Shown here: piece by piece, positions 57,987-64,000 of the stretch
Position numbering within the stretch: position 1 is the stretch's first letter
Layout of the letters: every line of letters begins with the position of its first letter
From: Hyphomonas sp.
Lineage (GTDB): Bacteria > Pseudomonadota > Alphaproteobacteria > Caulobacterales > Hyphomonadaceae
DNA length: 64,000 nucleotides
Direction of reading: 5' to 3'
Assembly (NCBI GenBank): GCA_013791775.1
Contig: VMTE01000013.1
Coordinates: forward strand, 62,001-126,000
The notes under the pieces: generated by a model
The model's input: the letters and a program-made list of their open reading frames with translations, nothing else
What the model was told of the DNA's origin: nothing
Databases searched by the model: none
Translations under genes and position numbers: made by a program

Positions 57987-59474
57987 CTATCGGACAGCTG
58001 CGGAACAGACCCGTGCGTTCCACGCTTCGATCAGGGCATGCGGCGTTCCTGTTCCGAAGACATACCGGTCGGGGCGGACGAGAACGGCGTCCGCTTGCCA
58101 GGCTTCAAGCCACCCCAGGAGACCTGCTGCAAAGCTCGCAAGTTCGGCGGACTCAAGGCTCTTTGCCGAGATCCCGGCGGCGGCGACGGATGAAGACTTG
58201 CTGATCAGCCACGGCCCGGCGCCCAGAACATCGTCGAGGCGTTGTGCGCCGTCTTCGGATCGGATTTGCGGGAAGTAATCACCGGCGCCGGCACTGCCCT
58301 CGAGGATGAGGCCGGACGAGATGTTGGGGTAGGCGAGCCGTCCGTCAGGTGACTGGCCGGCGGCGCGTGCGGCCAGCATTTGCCGGTCCCGCGCCGCCGC
58401 AGCTGCCGGATCGGTGATGCAGACGGTCTGTCCCATCATCATCGCCATCTGGATCGTGGCCCGCGTATTGGGTTCGCGTTCCGGCTGATAGGAATCGAGG
58501 ATCGCGTCGGACGCCTTCCCCTTTGCAATCATTCCGAGTTTCCAGCCGAGATTTGCAGCGTCTCGGGCGCCGGCGCAGAGGCCCTGGCCCGCAAACGGCG
58601 GCGTCTGGTGTGCCGCGTCGCCCGCTAGCAGAACCCGGCCCTTGCGCCAGGTTTTCGCGACGCGCGCATTGAACTGGTAGACTGCCTTGCGTTCCAGCGT
58701 GACGGCGCCCTCGACGTCCCAGGGCTCGAGGAGGCGCTCGATGAAAGCATCCGCGATGACCTGCTCCGGTGTCTCGCCCGGAAGAATCATGAATTCCCAG
58801 CGATGACGCCCTTCGCCCATCAGCACGCAGGTCGTCGGCCGTTCCGGATCGCAGATCTGGAGATTCATTTTTGGCAGACGTTCCGCATCGTGCACGATCG
58901 TGTCGATCACCAGCCAGGGCTCGTCGAAATTGAGATCGTCCCGTTCGATGCCGGCCATGGTGCGAACCGGGCTGTGCGTCCCGTCGGCACCAACCAGGTA
59001 ACGGGCATTGAGTGTGCGTGCGCCCCCGGGTGTTTCGAACGTCACGGAGATGCTGTCACCGGACTCTTCGAAGCCCTTGAATCGCCAGCCTGTGCGCAAT
59101 TCGGCGCCGCTGCCGGGCAGCTTGTCGCGCAGGGCGTTTTCCAGCGAGGGCTGGTGGATCATGTTGGCGCCGGGCCAACCGCCGGGGCCGATCTGGTCCG
59201 AGCTTTCAAACCGCAACAGGATCTGGCCGTCCGCCGTCAGGAAATCATAGCACGGCGTGGTCCGGCTGGTCGCTGCAATCGGTTCAGCTGCACCGAACGA
59301 CTGAAAGATCCGCATCACTTCATGGTCGATGTGGGCGGCGCGCGGCAGGGGATAAACGTCTGGCTCCTTCTCGCAGACGATCACCGAAGCACCGCTCTGG
59401 GCGGCGATCAGGGCGAGGGCAATGCCGGTCGGTCCTCCCCCGACAACCAAGACATCACAATCCAGGCCAACCAT
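57987..59474 (-). CDS. FAD-dependent aromatic hydroxylase (MhpA/PheA-like)
   Basis: A 495-residue class A flavoprotein monooxygenase of the MhpA/phenol-hydroxylase group, using NAD(P)H and O2 to hydroxylate a phenolic ring. Motifs are GGGPTGIALALIAAQSG (FAD GxGxxG), VGADGTHSPVR (DG motif) and LAGDAAHQTPPFAGQGLCAGARDAANLGWKLG (GD motif). It is the last gene of the minus-strand unit and starts 3 nt after the hydrolase gene. The substrate is unknown; the neighbours indicate an aromatic catechol-type pathway. Confidence 0.93.
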   Translation of the reverse strand: MVGLDCDVLVVGGGPTGIALALIAAQSGASVIVCEKEPDVYPLPRAAHIDHEVMRIFQSFGAAEPIAATSRTTPCYDFLTADGQILLRFESSDQIGPGGWPGANMIHQPSLENALRDKLPGSGAELRTGWRFKGFEESGDSISVTFETPGGARTLNARYLVGADGTHSPVRTMAGIERDDLNFDEPWLVIDTIVHDAERLPKMNLQICDPERPTTCVLMGEGRHRWEFMILPGETPEQVIADAFIERLLEPWDVEGAVTLERKAVYQFNARVAKTWRKGRVLLAGDAAHQTPPFAGQGLCAGARDAANLGWKLGMIAKGKASDAILDSYQPEREPNTRATIQMAMMMGQTVCITDPAAAAARDRQMLAARAAGQSPDGRLAYPNISSGLILEGSAGAGDYFPQIRSEDGAQRLDDVLGAGPWLISKSSSVAAAGISAKSLESAELASFAAGLLGWLEAWQADAVLVRPDRYVFGTGTPHALIEAWNARVCSAAVR

Positions 59475-59477
59475 GTC

Positions 59478-60323
59478 TCATGCCTCCCCGGCCAGGGTGC
59501 CTTCGATGACACCCAGCCTGTCGACTTCGCAGCGTACCACGTCGCCTTCTCTCAGGAACTGGCGCGGATCCATCGCGGCGCCGATCCCGCCGGGCGTTCC
59601 CGTGAAGATTACGTCGCCGGGTTCAAGCGTCATTGCCCCCGACAGGTGCTCGATCTGCTGCCAGATGTTGAAGATGAGATGCTTCGTGTTCGAGCTCTGC
59701 CGCGTTTGGCCGTTCACGGAACAGGAGATGTTCAATGTGTGCGGGTCTGCGATCTCGTCCGCCGTGGTGATCCAGGGACCGATGGGGGCATGCGTGTCGA
59801 AGCTCTTGCCGAGCGACCATTGCGGGCCGGAATGCTGCCACATGCGCTCGGTCACATCGTTTCCGACGCAATAGCCGAAAATATGGTCCGCCGCCTTGTC
59901 TGCCGGGATGTGCTTTCCGCGCTTGCCGATGATTGCAACGAGCTCGACTTCATAGTCGACAAATGTACCGCCCTTGGCGATCAGGATCGGATCGTAAGGG
60001 CCGTTGATGGACGTCAGGGCCTTTGTGAACCAGAGCTGCTTGGTGGGTGTTTCCATCTTCGATTCAGCGACATGGTCGGCATAGTTGAGGCCGATTGCCC
60101 AGATCTTTCCGGGGCGTTCGACCGGCGCATGCAGCTTGACGGACGACAGCGGCTGGCCCGTGCCGGCGTCAGCGAGGCGTTGCAGGGAAGTGCGTTGATC
60201 GCTCCATTGGGCGATCAGGTCGATCATGGATCCTGCAAAGCCGGAATCGATGATTGTATCACCCACCACGATGCCAACTTTGGTGTTGCTCTGGCCGGGT
60301 TCGGAATAGGTCGCGAGTTTCAT
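59478..60323 (-). CDS. Fumarylacetoacetate hydrolase-family enzyme
   Basis: A 281-residue enzyme with the FAH fold. DYEVELVAIIGKRGKHIPADKAADHIFGYCVGNDVTER, KSFDTHAPIGPW and IFTGTPGGIG carry the metal-binding Glu/Asp and the catalytic region. Such proteins act as hydrolases, hydratases or decarboxylases after ring cleavage. It lies between the dioxygenase gene (70-nt gap) and the hydroxylase gene (3-nt gap). Its exact reaction cannot be told from motifs. Confidence 0.92.
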   Translation of the reverse strand: MKLATYSEPGQSNTKVGIVVGDTIIDSGFAGSMIDLIAQWSDQRTSLQRLADAGTGQPLSSVKLHAPVERPGKIWAIGLNYADHVAESKMETPTKQLWFTKALTSINGPYDPILIAKGGTFVDYEVELVAIIGKRGKHIPADKAADHIFGYCVGNDVTERMWQHSGPQWSLGKSFDTHAPIGPWITTADEIADPHTLNISCSVNGQTRQSSNTKHLIFNIWQQIEHLSGAMTLEPGDVIFTGTPGGIGAAMDPRQFLREGDVVRCEVDRLGVIEGTLAGEA

Positions 60324-60393
60324 CGGATTGTCCTTCAGGCGCCGTGTTTGCGCGCTCTGTTGATGGGGGAGTCGGGCGTGGGAAAGGGCGAGC

Positions 60394-61332
60394 TTATTCT
60401 GCTGCCGGTTGGCCCGCCAGCATGGGATGCGGCGTTCCCCACTGAACGGAGATCAGGCTGGTGAACGACATCTTGTTCGGCGGATCGTCCGCCGTGAACA
60501 GGTCGCCGTCGGTCCAGTGCTCTAGCTCGTGACCCCACGGGTCGCGCCAGTAGTCGAACACCTGGCTACCCATGATGTGGCGTCCGACACCCCAGGCCTG
60601 GTCCCGGCCCTTGGACTTCAGGTGCGCGTGCCCGAGCATCAGGTCGTCCAGGTGAGCCACTTCAAAAGCGGCGTGCAGGAAGCAGGTCGGCTGCGGCAGC
60701 TGGGCCAGGAACACGGTATGGTGATCTGTGGGCTGATCACCCCGATCACAGCGCAGGAACGCGCCGATGGAGGTGCCGGGCGCCATTTCGATTTCGTCGG
60801 ACGTCAGGAAGCCGAAACGGTCCTTGTACCACTTTTCCGATGTGCGGAAGTCCGAGACGTTCAGAACGCAGTGTCCGATGCGCTGGATATGGGAAGGCCC
60901 TTGCGCTAGCCGCACGGTGCCGCGAAGGCGTGGCCGGGCAGTGGCGTTGTTGTGGGGCACATCAAGGCAGTCCGGCCGGGCGGCGGAGACCTGCTGGCCC
61001 GCAACGATTTCCACGAGGAAGCCATCGGGATCGGTCAGGCGGACAACCTGGCCAGCGCCCGGGTCATCGAGGGGTTCGACGGCAACGCCTTCCGCCGCCG
61101 CGAGCTTTTCGAGATCTGCGAGACTTTCAGCGCGCAGGCCGAGGGCCTTGAATGCGGGCTCGCCCGGTTCGGTGACGTGCGCGAAGGGGCGGCCATCGCG
61201 GGCCAGGCCATAAAGGCGTCCATATTGCGCGGAGCAGGAGAACCCGAAATCCTCCAGGAAAGCCTGCATTTTCGCCAGATCGGGCGCGGCGAAGCGGACA
61301 TGAGAAATGTCTTCGATCTTGATTATCGGCAT
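60394..61332 (-). CDS. VOC-family extradiol ring-cleavage dioxygenase
   Basis: A 312-residue two-module vicinal oxygen chelate protein. The likely iron ligands are His154 (IGHCVLNVSD), His220 (CFLHAAFEV) and Glu269 in WGHELEHWTDGD. This is the layout of type I extradiol dioxygenases such as 2,3-dihydroxybiphenyl 1,2-dioxygenase, so it probably cleaves a catechol product of the hydroxylase. It heads the minus-strand unit; GGGAGG precedes the ATG at 61332. A palindromic operator (61359-61375) lies 27 nt upstream of the start. Confidence 0.9.
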   Translation of the reverse strand: MPIIKIEDISHVRFAAPDLAKMQAFLEDFGFSCSAQYGRLYGLARDGRPFAHVTEPGEPAFKALGLRAESLADLEKLAAAEGVAVEPLDDPGAGQVVRLTDPDGFLVEIVAGQQVSAARPDCLDVPHNNATARPRLRGTVRLAQGPSHIQRIGHCVLNVSDFRTSEKWYKDRFGFLTSDEIEMAPGTSIGAFLRCDRGDQPTDHHTVFLAQLPQPTCFLHAAFEVAHLDDLMLGHAHLKSKGRDQAWGVGRHIMGSQVFDYWRDPWGHELEHWTDGDLFTADDPPNKMSFTSLISVQWGTPHPMLAGQPAAE

Positions 61333-61358
61333 TTTTTGATTTTCCTCCCAGTTTTTAT

Positions 61359-61375
61359 TTAGACTTATAGTCTAA
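61359..61375. promoter_or_regulatory. Palindromic operator O1 in the divergent catabolic/TetR promoter
   Basis: TTAGACT-TAT-AGTCTAA is a perfect 7-bp inverted repeat with a 3-bp spacer. It lies between the dioxygenase and TetR genes, ~10 bp upstream of the dioxygenase ribosome-binding site, where it could block transcription. The core GACT-N3-AGTC recurs in O2 at 62346-62370, making a TetR-dimer operator likely. Confidence 0.75.
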
Positions 61376-61541
61376 TAACTGGAAAAGTGCAATCAATCAA
61401 GCGATGATCCAATCACAAGAGGGGGTAAGCCGATGCCGGAAGTGCGCGACCTGCCTGAACCCGGCAGGCTTGAAGCCCGGGGTGCCGTCCAAAGGCGACT
61501 TCGGCTTGACGTGCCAAGCCTAAGGACAGGATTGTGAGGGG

Positions 61542-62228
61542 ATGACCGGAAAAACCAAATCAGCCCGTCAGGGCCAATCCCCGCAACTGGCGCCCGAGCG
61601 GATGGACGCGAGGCAAAGGCGAACGCGGGAAGCCATCTTGCGCGCCGCCCAGGTCCTGTTTGCCGAGCACCATCCCGAAGACGTCAGCATGGACGATCTG
61701 ATCCGCACCGCCGATGTGTCGAAGCAGTCCTTCTATAACCACTTCGCTGACAAGCATGCGCTCGCGCGGGAGATCCTGCGGGTTGGCCGGACGGAAATGG
61801 AGGTTCTGGTCGAGCAGGCCAATCACGGGGAAGAAGATCCGGCAATGCGCGTGGCCAACGGCCTTTGCGTCTACGCGGCGCAGGCCCTGTCGGAGCCGGC
61901 GCATGCCAAATTGCTGGTTCGCGTCGGCATGGAAGACCTCGGAATCGAGTCCGCCATCAACGCCCATATTGTGGAAGACATGCGGGAGGGGTTGAGACAG
62001 CACCGCCTCAACGTCTTGACGCTGGAGGCAGGCACCGCCTTCACCATCGGTGTCGGCAGCGCGCTGGTCACGCGTTTGCTCGAAGGCCATTCCCGCGAGA
62101 TGGCTGTGATGCTCAGCCAGCAACTGGTCACGCTGACCCTTCGGGCGTTCGGTCTGGATTCGATCGAAGCCGAGCGGATCGCTTCAGAAGCTGCGGAGCG
62201 TATCATCCGTCCGGCCGCCGCTCAATAA
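61542..62228 (+). CDS. TetR-family transcriptional regulator of the catabolic cluster
   Basis: A 228-residue repressor-type protein. The N-terminal TetR helix-turn-helix spans residues ~24-75 (RRTREAILRAAQVLFAEHHPEDVSMDDLIRTADVSKQSFYNHFADKHALAREIL). The C-terminal part is helical and unrelated in detail, as usual for the ligand domain. GTGAGGGG precedes the ATG at 61542. It is divergent from the hydroxylase/dioxygenase genes, and operator O1 lies between them. It likely responds to the aromatic substrate or a metabolite. Confidence 0.92.
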   Translation: MTGKTKSARQGQSPQLAPERMDARQRRTREAILRAAQVLFAEHHPEDVSMDDLIRTADVSKQSFYNHFADKHALAREILRVGRTEMEVLVEQANHGEEDPAMRVANGLCVYAAQALSEPAHAKLLVRVGMEDLGIESAINAHIVEDMREGLRQHRLNVLTLEAGTAFTIGVGSALVTRLLEGHSREMAVMLSQQLVTLTLRAFGLDSIEAERIASEAAERIIRPAAAQ

Positions 62229-62345
62229 GTTCTGTGTCCCGACCGATCACCAAGGGTTGCCGGCCGGGCCTGTCTCGCGTCGCGGGCAGGGGCTGCTTTG
62301 CTCGAAATCAGGGTCGGCCCGACGGCTTCAGAAAAAGCTCGCCTC

Positions 62346-62370
62346 ACAAATGGACTTTAAGTCTATTTGT
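62346..62370. promoter_or_regulatory. Palindromic operator O2 upstream of a small gene
   Basis: A 25-bp near-perfect palindrome: arms ACAAATGGACTT and AAGTCTATTTGT around a single T, with one mismatch in 12. Its core is GACT-TTA-AGTC, sharing GACT-N3-AGTC with O1. It lies 47 bp upstream of the small gene at 62417 and 118 bp after the TetR stop. It is a likely second site for the same TetR protein. Confidence 0.7.
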
Positions 62371-62416
62371 GGATCTGCTTAGCCCCGATACATCAGCGCC
62401 ATCCGGGGAGGACACC

Positions 62417-62605
62417 ATGCGCAACTTCGAAACAAGCCCGAAATCCAGCAAATTTTACCTCAAACTCCCGACGGCGATCCGGCCCGCCCAGTGTGCCATG
62501 GGGAGCGCGCCGGTCGAGGCGGAACGGCGGGCCGCTGAAGCCGCAAGCTATGCCGACGCCTTTCGCAGCGCTTATCCTGCGCTGGCGGAACCGCGTCGTG
62601 AGTGA
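62417..62605 (+). CDS. Small protein (62 aa) of the TetR regulon
   Basis: A 62-residue protein (MRNFETSPKSSKFYLKLPTAI..., then CAMGSAPVEAERRAAEAASYADAFRSAYPAL). The N-terminal half is basic; the C-terminal half is an amphipathic Ala-rich helix. GGGGAGG at 62405-62411 is a strong ribosome-binding site before the ATG at 62417, and O2 lies upstream, so it is probably a real, TetR-controlled gene. No signal peptide or membrane segment. A longer frame beginning at 61865 lies inside tetR in another register and is rejected. Function unknown. Confidence 0.65.
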   Translation: MRNFETSPKSSKFYLKLPTAIRPAQCAMGSAPVEAERRAAEAASYADAFRSAYPALAEPRRE

Positions 62606-62749
62606 AGGCCTCCCGCCAGGAAATTGGCAGGCGAATCATCCTGAAGCCGGCCCGGCTTGACCGGAGCCATCAACGCGGCTTGCACGGCGCTGCGCGCCTC
62701 GTTCAAGTGCCTGGACCGTAAGCTCAGTCCGTCTTGCGGACAGCCGCGA

Positions 62750-64000
62750 TCAGGTTGCGTCTGTCACCGACACGCTGATGCCGTCATGCTGGAGTACAAT
62801 GGCCCGAATGGTTTCGGTGTTCTCGTCCGGCTGGAGCACGGTCCGGACGGCGACGAAGTCAGCGCGCGCCCGGTCATTCTGGAGTACGAGCCGGACGTAT
62901 CCCTGATGGAGATTGTCCGTCCACAGAACTTCGTCCAGCAGATCCGCGAAGGCAGCGTCGAGGGCGCTCGCCTCCTGCGTGCTGAAGCCCGACTCGACGA
63001 AGTCGCCCGGTGAGGTGATGCCCGCAGTTCCCAGTTCCACGCCCATCGGATTGCCGGCCTCATCGGCGAGCTGGTTCAACCAGAAACTGTGGCTGTCGCC
63101 CGTCAGGACGATCAGGTCCTGGGCATCGACCGATTTGCACAGGTCATAGAACCGCTCCCGCGCTGCCGGGTAGCCATCCCAGGTATCCGTGTAGAAGGGC
63201 AGGTTATGGGCGCCGAGCCAGGCCATTCGCTTGTGCGCATCAAGGGATTTGTCACCCGGCGCCGGCAGGACACCGGCCCCGATCAGGTCGGGCACTGGAA
63301 TCCGCGCCATGGGAATGGCATTGCCGATCAGGCGCCAGGGCTGGTTGGTCTCGCGGGAACTGGCCAGCGCGGCTTTGAGGTCTGCCTCCATGCCCGGTGA
63401 CAGCATCGCGCGCGCGGGATCGCCGATCACGCTGGTGCGGAAGGACTCGTAGTCTTCCGGCGTCTGCAGTTTCGGGCGCCATGCCTCGTAGTCGACCTGC
63501 AGGCCGCGGGCGGTATGGCGGGTTTCCAGTGTGACCAGCGTGGCGAGGTCGCCGAACACGTAGGTGCGCCAGAAATCGAGCCGGCTCTTTCCGGCCTCGG
63601 GTTCGCGGACGGGCATCCACTCGTAGTAGGCCTGGACCGATGCGGCCCGGCGGGTTTCCCAGAGGCCTTCGGTATCGGGCTGGTGATTCTGTGCGCCGTC
63701 TGTCCACGGATTGTTGGCGCTCTCGTGGTCATCCCAGCAGCAGAGCAGCGGATGCGCCGCGTGCATGGCGCGTGAGCCCTGATCCGTTTTGTACTGTGCG
63801 TGGCGCGTCCGGTAGTCCTGCAGCGTCACGATCTCGTGCGGGGGATCGTGCGGCCGGCCGATGATGGTTGCGGTGTCCTCGCCCCAGCCGTCGGCGCCGC
63901 CATATTCGTAGATATAGTCGCCGGTGTGGAGAACGAAGTCGATCTCGTCGTCATTGGCAATCGCGCCGTAGGCGTTGAAGAACCCGAACGCATAGTTCGA
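62750..64000 (-). CDS. phoD: PhoD-type alkaline phosphatase (5' end outside window)
   Basis: The last ~416 codons of a PhoD-family phosphatase/phosphodiesterase. Visible metal-site motifs are FVLHTGDYIYEYG (with Asp/Tyr ligands), CCWDDHESANNPW, VTLETRHTARGLQVD and VLTGDSHSFW. PhoD enzymes use Fe3+ and Ca2+ and are usually exported by Tat, but the N-terminus is outside the window, so this cannot be checked. The frame is open to the last base at 64000. The 144-bp gap to the small gene at 62417 shows only a weak GTCCG/CGGAC hairpin. Confidence 0.93.
   Translation of the reverse strand, partial: SNYAFGFFNAYGAIANDDEIDFVLHTGDYIYEYGGADGWGEDTATIIGRPHDPPHEIVTLQDYRTRHAQYKTDQGSRAMHAAHPLLCCWDDHESANNPWTDGAQNHQPDTEGLWETRRAASVQAYYEWMPVREPEAGKSRLDFWRTYVFGDLATLVTLETRHTARGLQVDYEAWRPKLQTPEDYESFRTSVIGDPARAMLSPGMEADLKAALASSRETNQPWRLIGNAIPMARIPVPDLIGAGVLPAPGDKSLDAHKRMAWLGAHNLPFYTDTWDGYPAARERFYDLCKSVDAQDLIVLTGDSHSFWLNQLADEAGNPMGVELGTAGITSPGDFVESGFSTQEASALDAAFADLLDEVLWTDNLHQGYVRLVLQNDRARADFVAVRTVLQPDENTETIRAIVLQHDGISVSVTDAT

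Noticed and set aside
58803-60464. A 553-codon open frame antisense to the hydroxylase and FAH genes
   Set aside because: It covers two complete motif-rich enzymes on the minus strand and their 3-nt junction, and shows no domain of its own.

Overview
The window is a GC-rich, densely packed chromosomal segment from an alphaproteobacterium. A Ros/MucR regulator, DUF2336, DUF1491 and PAS_5-type proteins, a short DnaA-domain-IV-like regulator and an Mrp operon of split type together point to the Caulobacterales/Hyphomonadaceae or a close marine relative. That assignment is inference from gene content. No rRNA, tRNA, CRISPR array, prophage or insertion sequence was recognised.

Layout. 1-9.2 kb: 3' end of glutathione reductase, a TIR-ParA fusion ATPase, class II DAHP synthase, a lipoprotein, a CPBP protease, a MATE exporter, HU, a VDWSA-type protein and a zinc-free oxidoreductase. 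9.4-20.6 kb: a Gfo/Idh/MocA oxidoreductase, then a minus-strand block radA-cvpA-(erythromycin-esterase-like lipoprotein)-purF-SDR-antiporter, a sterol-desaturase-like protein with a membrane AraC regulator, and a TIGR03862-type flavoprotein. 20.6-25.2 kb: palindromic repeats, a truncated gene remnant, and the operon MFS-alr-mlaE-mlaF. 25.3-27.6 kb: small envelope proteins and a DUF2336 protein.

27.6-35.6 kb is a ten-gene, translationally coupled Mrp/Mnh cation/proton antiporter operon in the order E-F-G-(DUF4040)-B-C-D-D'-small unknown-D''. It resembles the Mrp module of Mbh hydrogenases more than classical mrpABCDEFG. 35.7-39.2 kb is regulatory: MucR, a PAS protein behind three perfect palindromes, a DnaA-IV-like regulator behind a tandem TAGGAT/ATCCTA operator, SufE and an exported unknown. 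39.3-49.8 kb: histidine kinase, glycosyltransferase, small proteins, a VWA lipoprotein with five 91-residue repeats, prfC, a PAN-like protein and the ABC-F ATPase Uup. 50-53.4 kb is a small polysaccharide cluster (glycosyltransferase, flippase, ATP-grasp-like protein). 53.5-57.7 kb: RsuA-type pseudouridine synthase, an RsmC-like methyltransferase, thiolase and a retropepsin-like protein.

57.9-62.6 kb is a compact aromatic-catabolism unit. A flavin hydroxylase, an extradiol-type dioxygenase and a fumarylacetoacetate-hydrolase-fold enzyme would hydroxylate, cleave and hydrolyse a phenolic substrate. They are transcribed divergently from a TetR regulator. Two palindromes sharing GACT-N3-AGTC, one in the divergent promoter and one before a 62-residue small protein gene, suggest that the small gene belongs to the same regulon. 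The window ends inside a PhoD-type phosphatase gene.

The most unusual items are the TIR-ParA fusion, the two-operator TetR regulon with its small protein, the tandem operator and palindrome regions at 36-37 kb, and the rearranged Mrp operon.
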